From the NCBI GenBank assembly GCA_023665755.1, contig JAMPDF010000003.1, positions 265,752 through 293,020 on the forward strand: DNA of 27,269 nucleotides, read 5' to 3'. A program made the translations under genes and the position numbers. Origin of the DNA: Prevotella sp. GTDB taxonomy: Bacteria; Bacillota_I; Bacilli_A; ML615J-28; CAG-313. The notes beneath the pieces were generated by a model. That model made no database searches. It was not told the origin of the DNA and saw only the letters and a list, made by a program, of their open reading frames with translations. Below are positions 7,774 through 14,859 of the stretch, in pieces. Numbering within the stretch: position 1 is the stretch's first letter; the number at the start of each line of letters is the position of its first letter.

Positions 7774-7805
7774 AATATTCTCCCTACTTATAGTCTTCAT
7801 AATAT

Positions 7806-7838
7806 TAAAAAATCCATACATACTTATGCATGGATTTT
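7806..7838 (-). terminator. Riboswitch-controlled intrinsic terminator before mntP
   Basis: On the minus strand, AAATCCAT ... ATGGATTT pair around an AT-rich loop and are followed directly by a U-run (six Ts in total at 7806-7811). It sits between aptamer and mntP, the place of an expression platform. Its 5' arm includes CATGCATA (7825-7832), complementary to TATGCATG just upstream (7858-7865), a possible antiterminator pairing. Confidence 0.75.
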
Positions 7839-7881
7839 ATTTTTCTTTTTGAAACTGCATGCATAGTATAGTTGGATATAT

Positions 7882-7976
7882 ATACATGAGTCTCGCATAT
7901 TAAAACAAGCCAGACCAAATGGTCAGGATGTTGACTTGTTACACGAATAATTCGTGTCTGCTACTCCCTCATCGGA
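7882..7976 (-). ncRNA. yybP-ykoY (Mn2+-sensing) riboswitch aptamer
   Basis: Read on the minus strand: P1 5' strand ATGAG (7968-7972) runs into the conserved GGGAGTAGC. A hairpin ACACGAA/TTCGTGT (7941-7957) follows, then AACAAGTCAACATCC with partner TGGCTTGTT forming the long second leg, and finally GCGAGACTCAT, which closes P1 with CTCAT (7886-7890). The GGGAGTAGC and GCGAGAC blocks are hallmarks of this class, whose L1 and L3 loops form the Mn2+ site. The transcript start predicted from the promoter is only a few nt before P1. The gene below it is mntP, the classic target. Confidence 0.92.
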
Positions 7977-7985
7977 TGTAGTTGT

Positions 7986-8014
7986 ATTTTACCATAAATT
8001 TGACTTTTTGTCAA
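7986..8014 (-). promoter_or_regulatory. Promoter of the mntP riboswitch operon
   Basis: On the minus strand, a consensus -35 TTGACA (8009-8014), 17-nt spacer ending in an extended TGG, and -10 TAAAAT (7986-7991). A perfect 7-bp dyad (ATTTGAC / GTCAAAT, 7998-8016) overlaps the -35 box; it may be an operator or a weak truA terminator. Confidence 0.75.
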
Positions 8015-8041
8015 ATGATTCCTCTTCTAGTATATGACTTT

Positions 8042-8767
8042 TTAATAGTAAACTTTCCAAAGATATAGTCCTTGTGCTGGTGCAACATAAGGTGCATATT
8101 TCCTAGATTTTCCTTCAATAATGGTCTTGATATCGCTTGGAGTAAATTTTCCTTCTCCTACTTTTAACATTAATGCAATAACAATTCGTACCATATTATA
8201 CATAAAACCATTCCCAATAATGGCAAACTCAAGTATTCCATCATGAACATCTAACGTAAAAGAATCAATAGTACGAATAGTATTCTTTAGATCATGATTT
8301 TTGGAAAAGCTTCTAAAATCATGCGTTCCAACAATATAGGTCATTGCTTCTCTTATTTTGGATAAATCTAGTCTATCATGAAAAAAGTGCATATAATTGA
8401 CTTTTAGTGGATCAAAAGTATTTAGAGATACTAGGTAATGATACTCCTTTTTGATCGCACTTTTCCTACTATGAAATGTTTCATCTACTATTGCTACATC
8501 TATTACATATATGTGTGGATGTATTTTTTTATTCACAATTTTTTTTAAGTTTTCTGGTGGAACTAACTGTGTAGAATCAAAATGAACCACTTGTCCTTTT
8601 GCATGTACCCCCGCATCTGTTCTACCAGAAGGATGAATAATAATATTTGTTTTTAAAATCTCTGTTAGTTTTTCCTCTAATACTTGTTGAACAGATATGT
8701 AATGAGTTTGTCGCTGAAAGCCATGAAAAAAAGTACCATCATAACTAACAATCATTTTATAACGCAT
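8042..8767 (-). CDS. truA: tRNA pseudouridine(38-40) synthase TruA
   Basis: Isomerises uridines 38-40 in tRNA anticodon arms to pseudouridine. The catalytic motif GRTDAGVHA with nucleophile D51 is present, as are the N-terminal MRYKMIVSYDGT typical of the family and the C-terminal FMYNMVRI motif. 241 residues from ATG 8767; an in-frame GTG at 8776 is an alternative start, but the family N-terminus matches 8767. It overlaps the end of ecfT by 11 nt, so it is translationally coupled in the ecfA1-ecfA2-ecfT-truA unit, the same order as in Bacillus. No strong terminator is evident beyond it apart from the dyad at 7998-8016. Confidence 0.95.
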   Translation of the reverse strand: MRYKMIVSYDGTFFHGFQRQTHYISVQQVLEEKLTEILKTNIIIHPSGRTDAGVHAKGQVVHFDSTQLVPPENLKKIVNKKIHPHIYVIDVAIVDETFHSRKSAIKKEYHYLVSLNTFDPLKVNYMHFFHDRLDLSKIREAMTYIVGTHDFRSFSKNHDLKNTIRTIDSFTLDVHDGILEFAIIGNGFMYNMVRIVIALMLKVGEGKFTPSDIKTIIEGKSRKYAPYVAPAQGLYLWKVYY

Positions 8768-9740
8768 ATATACCACATTTTCCTAAAATCAGTAAAATGA
8801 ATAAAATGATAATCCCTCCTAATACCATATAATCAGATACCTTAAACGTCATCTTCACTAATCTTGTTCGTTTTTCACCAGGAATATAGCCTCTTGCTTC
8901 CATCGCATCTGCTAAGTCTTCTGCTTTTTTGATAGATATTACAAACATAGGTACTAGTAAAGATACCATTTGACCAATTTGCTCTTTTAAGTTAGACTCA
9001 TTGAAATCAGCACCACGTGAGGCCTGTGCTTTTAAGATGCGATTTGTCTCATTAAATAGCGTAGGAATAGACCTCAGTGCTATTGATATCATCATCGCAA
9101 AAATACTCGTTTTAATCTTTATCCTCTCTAGAGGTTTGAGTAACCATTCTAATGCATTGGTTAAATCGGTCGGTTTGGTTGTTAGTGTTAAACTAGTTGA
9201 TGCTAAAATAATCACAAAGACACGGCCAATCAAAAATAAACCATGAATAACTCCTTCTTGATAGATGTGAAATGAAAAGGAATGCATAATATGACCATAA
9301 ATAGGGTATCGAAATAAGTAGGTTGCTCCTATCAATAGTAATACAAATATCAAAAACTTAAATGGTAAATACTTTCTAACTAAAAAATATATAATAAATA
9401 CCAAAACAACTACTGCAATATTGACTATAGTAAATTGAATAGGCAGGCTGAGTAGAAGTGCTCCATTATGATTACCAATCAATTGAAAAACAAAAGAAAA
9501 TAGCATCACAAATGCAATTTGTTTTAAGCTTTTTAGATATTTAAAAAGAGATATTTTAGAAAAAAGAATAGCAAGAAGAGGTATTAAGAAGGCAATACCT
9601 AGTAAAATGAAATGATCTTTTGGAATTAGAAATACACCAACCATAATCAGTACTAATGCAATAAGTTTTACTCTAGCATCTAGTTTATGCATGAAGCTAT
9701 TGCGATAGATATATTGACCAAATACAATACTATCATTCAT
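8757..9740 (-). CDS. ecfT: Energy-coupling factor transporter transmembrane protein EcfT (with extra membrane segment)
   Basis: Membrane scaffold linking the two EcfA ATPases to interchangeable substrate-binding S components for vitamins or metal ions. The two coupling-helix motifs that contact the ATPases are present as AQASRGADF (SRG at 241-243) and EARGY (ARG at 282-284). 327 residues against about 265 in Bacillus. The excess is a hydrophobic stretch at about residues 100-145 that looks like two added membrane helices. Start ATG 9740 is chosen because AGGTGGTG lies 6 nt upstream; a GTG at 9752 falls before that site. It overlaps the ecfA2 stop by 8 nt. Confidence 0.92.
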   Translation of the reverse strand: MNDSIVFGQYIYRNSFMHKLDARVKLIALVLIMVGVFLIPKDHFILLGIAFLIPLLAILFSKISLFKYLKSLKQIAFVMLFSFVFQLIGNHNGALLLSLPIQFTIVNIAVVVLVFIIYFLVRKYLPFKFLIFVLLLIGATYLFRYPIYGHIMHSFSFHIYQEGVIHGLFLIGRVFVIILASTSLTLTTKPTDLTNALEWLLKPLERIKIKTSIFAMMISIALRSIPTLFNETNRILKAQASRGADFNESNLKEQIGQMVSLLVPMFVISIKKAEDLADAMEARGYIPGEKRTRLVKMTFKVSDYMVLGGIIILFILLILGKCGIYAL

Positions 9741-10590
9741 TAGGTTCACCACCTTTCACAATGGCTGTGTATAACTGTGACTTCGTCAGTGGTAGTCTTT
9801 GATAATGGAGAAGACCTTTTTCTTTTAATCCTTTAGCAAGAAGAGCAGAAGTAGGCAAATCTAAATTATATTGTTTTAAATAAAATTCGTTTTCAAATAA
9901 TGCTTGTACTGATCCATCATAGACCAACTTTCCATGATTCATAACCAGTACGCGTTTGGCATAATTAGCTACTATATCCATATCATGAGTAATCATAATA
10001 ATTGTTTTGTGGGTTTTTTGTTGAATATCTACAAGCAAATCCATTAGTTCATCTTTTCCCTTTGGATCAAGCCCAACCGTTGGTTCATCTAAAATTAAAA
10101 TATCTGGATCAATGGCAAGAGATCCCGCAATAGCCACTCTTCTCATTTGTCCTCCACTTAGGTTAAAAGGAGATCGTTCTAACATATCAGAGGTAATACC
10201 TATTAATTGACAAGCATCCTTAGCTAGTTGTTCTGCCTCTTCTTTGGTTTTACCAAAGTTTTTAGGACCAAACATCACATCTTTTAAAACCGTAGATTCA
10301 AAAATCTGATATTCTGGAAATTGAAATACCAATCCAATATGACGACGAATAGGTTTCAACTTTAGTTTCTTACTTCGAATGATATTTTGATCAAAGATAC
10401 GTACCTGTCCACCACTTGCAAGCAATAGTCCATTCATATGCTGTACGAGTGTAGATTTACCAGATCCTGTTTGACCAAGAATCATCACAAATTCATCTTT
10501 TGCTTGAATAGAAAAAGAGACTTGATCTAGTTGTTTTATGGCTGCCTTTTTGGCATATTTAAAATCTACATTTTGAAAATCAATTCCCAT
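9733..10590 (-). CDS. ecfA2: Energy-coupling factor ATPase EcfA2
   Basis: ABC-type ATPase of the ECF importer module. Walker A GQTGSGKST at residues 39-47, Q-loop FQFPEYQIFE (typical of EcfA2), signature LSGGQMRRVAIAG, Walker B plus catalytic Glu LILDEPTVGLDP, and switch His in MITHDMD. 285 residues. It forms the heterodimer with EcfA1 on EcfT. The start overlaps the end of ecfA1 by 25 nt, an unusually long overlap but with the correct conserved N-terminus (MGIDFQNVDFKY). Confidence 0.95.
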   Translation of the reverse strand: MGIDFQNVDFKYAKKAAIKQLDQVSFSIQAKDEFVMILGQTGSGKSTLVQHMNGLLLASGGQVRIFDQNIIRSKKLKLKPIRRHIGLVFQFPEYQIFESTVLKDVMFGPKNFGKTKEEAEQLAKDACQLIGITSDMLERSPFNLSGGQMRRVAIAGSLAIDPDILILDEPTVGLDPKGKDELMDLLVDIQQKTHKTIIMITHDMDIVANYAKRVLVMNHGKLVYDGSVQALFENEFYLKQYNLDLPTSALLAKGLKEKGLLHYQRLPLTKSQLYTAIVKGGEPNE

Positions 10591-11378
10591 AATGCCTCCA
10601 TAATTTGTATCTTATTATCAAAATCAACTTGTCCTAATCGATTGAGTACATCTAATCCATCAATTAATTTTAACCCACTTGCTTCTAAAATATCTTTTTC
10701 TTTTAAAACCTCTTGAGGTGTACCATCTAATACAATTTTTCCCTCGTTTAATACAATGACCCTATCTGCAAAAATGGCCTCTTCTAATTGATGTGTAATG
10801 GTGATAATTGATTTTTGAAAATTCTCTTTTAAATTACGCATCATAAGATTAATCTCTTTTGTTCCTTTTGGGTCTAACATTGATGTCGACTCATCAAAAA
10901 TAATAAGCTCTGTCTCCATCGCCAGTGCACCTGCAATAGCTACTCGTTGCTTTTGTCCACCCGATAATTTTTCAGGGCTTTTATCTAGATAGTCTTTCAT
11001 GTCCACAAGAGCAGCATATTTTTCAATTTGTTGAATCATTTCTTCTCTTGGCACTTGATGGTTTTCTAAACCAAAAGCGATGTCATCTCTTACGGTTACA
11101 CCGACAAATTGATTGTCTGGATTTTGAAAAATAATTCCCATTCTTTTTCTTATTTCATCTATGGTTTGTTCGGTTAGTTCTACATCATCAATTAAAATTT
11201 GCCCTGATGTAGGTACAAGTAACCCCACTATCAATTTAGCGATTGTGCTTTTGCCACTTCCATTGTGACCAAGTATGGCGGTTGTTGTACCATGTTCTAT
11301 CGTAAAAGATAACTGTTCAAACACAGGTTTTTCTTCACTATAATATTGAAATGTTACATCTTTGAATTCTATCTTCAT
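10566..11378 (-). CDS. ecfA1: Energy-coupling factor ATPase EcfA1
   Basis: Partner ATPase of EcfA2 in the ECF importer. From ATG 11378 (270 residues): Walker A GHNGSGKST at 37-45, Q-loop FQNPDNQFVG, signature LSGGQKQRVAIAG, and Walker B LIIFDESTSMLDP, where Ser replaces the usual Pro after DE, a mark of EcfA1. The switch His is in TITHQLEE. AAGGTGG lies 8 nt before the ATG; an in-frame GTG at 11390 lies within that site and is rejected. First gene of ecfA1-ecfA2-ecfT-truA. No S component is encoded here, so this is a shared module serving S components elsewhere. Confidence 0.95.
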   Translation of the reverse strand: MKIEFKDVTFQYYSEEKPVFEQLSFTIEHGTTTAILGHNGSGKSTIAKLIVGLLVPTSGQILIDDVELTEQTIDEIRKRMGIIFQNPDNQFVGVTVRDDIAFGLENHQVPREEMIQQIEKYAALVDMKDYLDKSPEKLSGGQKQRVAIAGALAMETELIIFDESTSMLDPKGTKEINLMMRNLKENFQKSIITITHQLEEAIFADRVIVLNEGKIVLDGTPQEVLKEKDILEASGLKLIDGLDVLNRLGQVDFDNKIQIMEALWELIFKM

Positions 11379-11413
11379 ATACCGAACCACCTTTCTTTTT
11401 TTACATTCTATTT

Positions 11414-11442
11414 ATTATATCATTTTTTCTTGTTTTACGCAA
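11414..11442 (-). promoter_or_regulatory. Promoter of the ecfA1-truA operon
   Basis: On the minus strand, -35 TTGCGT (11437-11442), 17-nt spacer, -10 TATAAT (11414-11419), about 36 nt before the ecfA1 ATG. A terminator lies just upstream, so the unit is independent of its neighbours. Confidence 0.7.
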
Positions 11443-11498
11443 CTTGTTTAGTATATATATCGCCATATTGAAATATTAATTAAATTCATTTTAAAATG

Positions 11499-11520
11499 AA
11501 AAAAACCGCCCTAGGGCAGT
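11499..11520 (-). terminator. Terminator after the M50 peptidase gene
   Basis: GC-rich 6-bp stem ACTGCC / GGCGGT (one T-G pair) with loop CTAG, followed on the minus strand by seven Us (11499-11505). It begins 18 nt past the M50 gene's stop. Confidence 0.88.
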
Positions 11521-11538
11521 CCTTTATTTTAGATTATA

Positions 11539-12201
11539 TTAAATAAGGCCAAATAGTATCAATACCATTCTTAACAAGAAATAAAATATCTTTTCAACAA
11601 GCACAGATACAAAAGATATACCACTTCCATACATAGATGATAGAACTAAAAAACCTGCCAATATGAAAAAGCCATAACGTTGAATTTTCATATACATATC
11701 ATATGCCTTATCACTTAAAAATGCTCCTAATATTTTTGAACCATCTAGTGGTGGAATTGGAATCAAATTAAAAATACCTAATCCTAAATTGATAATGGCA
11801 AGATACTGGAAGAAATTCAATAAAATTTCTAAAGCTAAAGGTAAATCAGCCATCGTATAAGTCAACTTGATAATGAGGCCAAATAGAAATATAGATAGAA
11901 CAGATAAAATGAAATTGGTTACAGGACCTGCTAATGCCACCAACGCCATTCCCCATTTCTTATTTTTGTAATATTCAGGATTGACCACAACAGGTTTAGC
12001 CCACCCAACATGAAAAAAGATAAGACAAATGGTACCTAATGGATCTAGATGTTTTGCGGGATTTAAGGAAAGTCTTCCCTGTCTTTTGGGTGTTGGATCC
12101 CCTAGCCAATGAGAAACTAGCCCATGAGCAATTTCATGTAACATAATTGCAATTAATGCAGCAGGAATAATATATAAATAATCAATGAGTATATCTAACA
12201 T
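11539..12201 (-). CDS. Site-2-protease-like (M50 family) intramembrane metallopeptidase
   Basis: Polytopic zinc metallopeptidase of the M50 family, 220 residues from ATG 12201. Zinc motif HEIAH at residues 22-26 in the first membrane helix, third ligand D153 in NLIPIPPLDG at 145-154, and PVTNFI in between; together these indicate an intact active site. It lacks a PDZ domain, so it belongs to the short YwhC/Rip-like group. Natural substrate unknown. AAGGAGTGA 4 nt before ATG 12201 fixes the start; the ATG at 12219 lies upstream of the predicted transcript start. It sits alone between rplQ and ecfA1 with its own promoter and terminator. Confidence 0.9.
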   Translation of the reverse strand: MLDILIDYLYIIPAALIAIMLHEIAHGLVSHWLGDPTPKRQGRLSLNPAKHLDPLGTICLIFFHVGWAKPVVVNPEYYKNKKWGMALVALAGPVTNFILSVLSIFLFGLIIKLTYTMADLPLALEILLNFFQYLAIINLGLGIFNLIPIPPLDGSKILGAFLSDKAYDMYMKIQRYGFFILAGFLVLSSMYGSGISFVSVLVEKIFYFLLRMVLILFGLI

Positions 12202-12221
12202 AAAATCACTCCTTTTCATTT

Positions 12222-12249
12222 ATTATACTTATTTTTTCAAAATTATCAA
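12222..12249 (-). promoter_or_regulatory. Promoter of the M50 peptidase gene
   Basis: On the minus strand, -35 TTGATA (12244-12249), 16-nt spacer, -10 TATAAT (12222-12227). The start point would be near 12215, giving a 5' leader of only about 14 nt containing the ribosome site. Confidence 0.65.
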
Positions 12250-12265
12250 TTAATATGTATGCTTT

Positions 12266-12294
12266 TAAAAAAAGCCTCTAGAAATCTAGAGACT
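12266..12294 (-). terminator. Terminator of the S10-spc-alpha operon
   Basis: 9-bp stem AGTCTCTAG / CTAGAGGCT (one T-G pair) with an ATTT loop, followed on the minus strand by a run of seven to eight Us (12266-12273). It lies 42 nt beyond the rplQ stop. Between them is a second perfect inverted repeat, TATAACAA / TTGTTATA (12311-12330, 4-nt loop), without a U-run. Confidence 0.88.
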
Positions 12295-12336
12295 ATTTTA
12301 GTGCAATGAATATAACAATTGATTGTTATATATATA

Positions 12337-12702
12337 TTATTCAACAAATTCAATAATTGCCATTTCAGTTGCATCACCACGACGAGGACCAAGTTTTAAA
12401 ACTCTTGTATAACCACCATTGCGATTAGCAAATTTTGGGGCGATTTCATTGAATAATTTTTGAAGCGCATAGTTACCTTCTTCGTCTTTTTCAAAACGAA
12501 TCATTTTAGCAGCTTGTCTACGTGCAGCTAAATCACCTTTTTTGCCAAGTGTAACCATTTTATCAGCAAGGCGTTTTAGTTCTTTTGCTTTAGCTTCTGT
12601 AGTTTCTATGCGACCATTTAAAATTAAATCTGTAATCAAGTCGCGAAACAAGGCTTTTCTTTGGTAGCTTTTACGACTTAAAGTACGATATCCTAATGCC
12701 AT
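12337..12702 (-). CDS. rplQ: 50S ribosomal protein L17
   Basis: Binds 23S rRNA near the exit side of the large subunit. Family N-terminus GYRTLSRKSYQRKALFRDL at residues 4-22 and C-terminal TRVLKLGPRRGDATEMAIIEFVE. 121 residues, normal for Bacillota. Last gene of the thirty-gene ribosomal operon, 37 nt after rpoA. Confidence 0.98.
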   Translation of the reverse strand: MALGYRTLSRKSYQRKALFRDLITDLILNGRIETTEAKAKELKRLADKMVTLGKKGDLAARRQAAKMIRFEKDEEGNYALQKLFNEIAPKFANRNGGYTRVLKLGPRRGDATEMAIIEFVE

Positions 12703-12739
12703 AATTAATTTCTCCTTCTAAAGAATATTGGGTATTTGA

Positions 12740-13852
12740 TTATTCATCCGATTCATCATCTTCTAAATCATCGTCATCATCAAATAAAGTACTACTATTT
12801 TTAAGATCTAGACCGATTTCACGAAGCTTTTGAACAACCTCTTTTAAAGATTTGCGTCCAAGGTTTCTTACCTTCATCATTTCTTCTTCTGTCTTTTGTG
12901 TCAATTCACCTACTGTATTGATGTTGGCACGTTTTAAACAATTGTAAGAACGAACTGATAAATCTAAATCTTCTATCTTCTTATCAAGTTTGCTATCAAC
13001 CACTTTTTCTTCGGTTTCTATCATATATTTTCTTTGTTCAATTTCAACATTCAAATTTTGAATGACTTCAAAATGCTCAATTAAAAATTTTGATGCGAGA
13101 GAAAGTGCATTGGTCGCCTTAATAGAACCATTTGTCCAAACTTCAAGAATCAATTGGTCACAGTCAAAATTATCACCATATCTTGTTTTAGTGACATCAT
13201 ATCGACATCTAACTACTGGTGTAAAGATAGAATCAATAGCAAGACGATTAATAATTCTACTATTACCTTCTTTACAGAATTTTTTATTTTCATCAGCATT
13301 TACATAACCAACACCATTTCTAACAAATAGTTCCATTTTTAATTTTCCACCTGCAGAAAGGGTTGCAATTTCTTGTTCACCATTGATTACTTTAATGTCT
13401 TCGGTTGATGCGGTGTTGATATCACCTGCTGTTACTACTTTTGAGTAAATTAATTCTTCTTCTGGTACACCATTTTTTCTTTGTTCTTCGATAGTTGGTA
13501 AAGATTCTATGAGTTCTAGGCGATATGTTTTGTCTTGATCACCGAAATCACCAGTTTCATTTAGAGATGCATTAATTGTAAATACAACCTTTTTTAAATT
13601 CAAGATAATTTCTGTTACATCTTCACGAATTCCTTCTACTGCACAAAATTCATGTTCAACACCTTCAATGGTAATAGCAACAATGGCAGCTCCTGGTAAA
13701 GATGATAACAACACCCTTCTTAAAGAATTACCAATTGTCCAACCATAACCTCTTTCAAGGGGTGACAACTTTAACTTGCAATAGTAATCATTTGATTCAA
13801 GAACATCTTCGTTAATTTTTAATTCTGGTTTAATAAATTCAACTCTTCTCAT
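12740..13852 (-). CDS. rpoA: DNA-directed RNA polymerase subunit alpha
   Basis: Alpha subunit nucleates RNA polymerase assembly (N-terminal domain) and binds UP elements and activators (C-terminal domain). NTD dimer motif GWTIGNSLRRVLLSSLPGAA at 37-56; CTD DLDLSVRSYNCLKRANI at 295-311 and KVRNLGRKSLKEV at 327-339. Length is 370 versus about 314 in Bacillus. About 29 extra residues lie around 113-138 (ELIESLPTIEEQRKNGVPEEE region) in NTD domain 2, and an acidic tail DDDDDLEDDESDE ends the protein. GAGGAGGATGAA precedes ATG 13852. A 66-nt gap to rpsK is the longest within the operon. Confidence 0.98.
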   Translation of the reverse strand: MRRVEFIKPELKINEDVLESNDYYCKLKLSPLERGYGWTIGNSLRRVLLSSLPGAAIVAITIEGVEHEFCAVEGIREDVTEIILNLKKVVFTINASLNETGDFGDQDKTYRLELIESLPTIEEQRKNGVPEEELIYSKVVTAGDINTASTEDIKVINGEQEIATLSAGGKLKMELFVRNGVGYVNADENKKFCKEGNSRIINRLAIDSIFTPVVRCRYDVTKTRYGDNFDCDQLILEVWTNGSIKATNALSLASKFLIEHFEVIQNLNVEIEQRKYMIETEEKVVDSKLDKKIEDLDLSVRSYNCLKRANINTVGELTQKTEEEMMKVRNLGRKSLKEVVQKLREIGLDLKNSSTLFDDDDDLEDDESDE

Positions 13853-13918
13853 TTCATCCTCCTCTAATGATCAAGTTTATTAGGTATTTTTTACCTGAAT
13901 GATAATGCAATTAAGCCA

Positions 13919-14305
13919 TTATCCACGAGGTCTTTTTGGAGGACGGCATCCGTTATGTGGAACTGGAGTAACATCTTGAATAGAAACAATTTCAAGACCT
14001 GCTACTTGTAAAGAACGAATGGCAGCTTCACGACCAGGACCTGGTCCTTTAACTGTTACTTCTACTTTTACCATACCGTTATCCATTGCGGCTTTTGCTG
14101 CGGCTTCTGATGCCATTTGAGCTGCAAATGGAGTAGATTTTTTACTACCTTTGAAACCAACTGCCCCAGCACTGCTCCAAGAAACAACATTACCAACTGG
14201 ATCAGTGATTGTTACGATTGTATTATTGAATGTTGAATGAATATGTGCAACACCAAGAGGTATATTCTTTCTAACACGACGTTTACGAATTACTTTTTTA
14301 GCCAT
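13919..14305 (-). CDS. rpsK: 30S ribosomal protein S11
   Basis: Platform protein of the small subunit near the mRNA exit. HSTFNNTIVTITDPVGN near the N-terminus and the invariant C-terminus PHNGCRPPKRPRG. 128 residues from ATG 14305; a GTG three codons earlier is nearer the AGGAGG but the family starts at MAKK. Fourteen nt after rpsM. Confidence 0.98.
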   Translation of the reverse strand: MAKKVIRKRRVRKNIPLGVAHIHSTFNNTIVTITDPVGNVVSWSSAGAVGFKGSKKSTPFAAQMASEAAAKAAMDNGMVKVEVTVKGPGPGREAAIRSLQVAGLEIVSIQDVTPVPHNGCRPPKRPRG

Positions 14306-14319
14306 TGAATTCACGCCTC

Positions 14320-14685
14320 CTATTTCTTCTTATTCGCTACAGTCTTAGCAGGACCTTTTCTAGTACGAGCATTTGTTCTTGTTCTTTGTCCTCTAACTGG
14401 TAAGCCTTTTCTATGACGTAAGCCTCTGTAGCTTCCGATTTCCATTAATCTCTTAATGTTCATAGCTACTTCACGGCGTAAGTCACCTTCTACATGATAT
14501 TTAGCAACTTCTTGACGAATTGCTGTAAGCTCTGCTTCTGATAAATCTTTTACTCTTTTATCAAAACTAACGTTGGCATTTTTAAGAATTTCTTCTGCTG
14601 TTGGTTTGCCAATACCATAAATATATGTAAGTGATATTACTACGCGTTTATTGCTAGGAATATCAACACCAGATATACGTGCCAT
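14320..14685 (-). CDS. rpsM: 30S ribosomal protein S13
   Basis: Head protein of the small subunit that contacts the P-site tRNA and the large subunit (bridge B1). MARISGVDIPSNKRV N-terminus, helix-hairpin-helix YIYGIGKPTAEEIL, and basic tail RGQRTRTNARTRKG for tRNA contact. 121 residues, normal. GGAGG lies about 11 nt before the ATG. Confidence 0.98.
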   Translation of the reverse strand: MARISGVDIPSNKRVVISLTYIYGIGKPTAEEILKNANVSFDKRVKDLSEAELTAIRQEVAKYHVEGDLRREVAMNIKRLMEIGSYRGLRHRKGLPVRGQRTRTNARTRKGPAKTVANKKK

Positions 14686-14703
14686 AGTTTAATATGCCTC
14701 CTA

Positions 14704-14820
14704 TTATCCTTGTCTTTGTTTGTGTTTTGGGTAAGCTGAGCAGATTACCATAACACGTCCATGTCTTTTAATAACTTTACATTTATCACAAATTGGTTTT
14801 ACAGATGGTCTAACCTTCAT
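14704..14820 (-). CDS. rpmJ: 50S ribosomal protein L36
   Basis: Smallest large-subunit protein, a zinc ribbon bound to 23S rRNA. Translating 14820 down to 14704 gives 38 residues starting MKVRPSVKPICDKCKVIKRH and ending YPKHKQRQG. Zinc ligands C11, C14, C27, H33 are all present, so it is the zinc-binding (C+) type. One more residue lies between C27 and H33 than in the common 37-residue form. AGGAGGTACACA precedes the ATG. Lies between infA and rpsM as in most bacteria. Confidence 0.97.
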   Translation of the reverse strand: MKVRPSVKPICDKCKVIKRHGRVMVICSAYPKHKQRQG

Positions 14821-14859
14821 TGTGTACCTCCTATGTATTTTAGTTTTTCATTATATAAC

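Noticed and set aside
9741..9752. GTG at 9752 as ecfT start
   Set aside because: It lies upstream of the ribosome site AGGTGGTG, which is correctly spaced for ATG 9740.
13882..13896. Small hairpin AGGTA/TACCT between rpsK and rpoA, considered as an S4-type translational control site or terminator
   Set aside because: Only 5 bp with a homopolymer loop and no U-run; rpsD is not in this operon, so E. coli-like S4 control is not supported.
14848..14859. TATAAT just after infA, considered as an internal promoter for rpmJ-rpsM-rpsK-rpoA-rplQ
   Set aside because: No acceptable -35 at 16-18 nt; the sequence is part of the inverted repeat at the infA stop.
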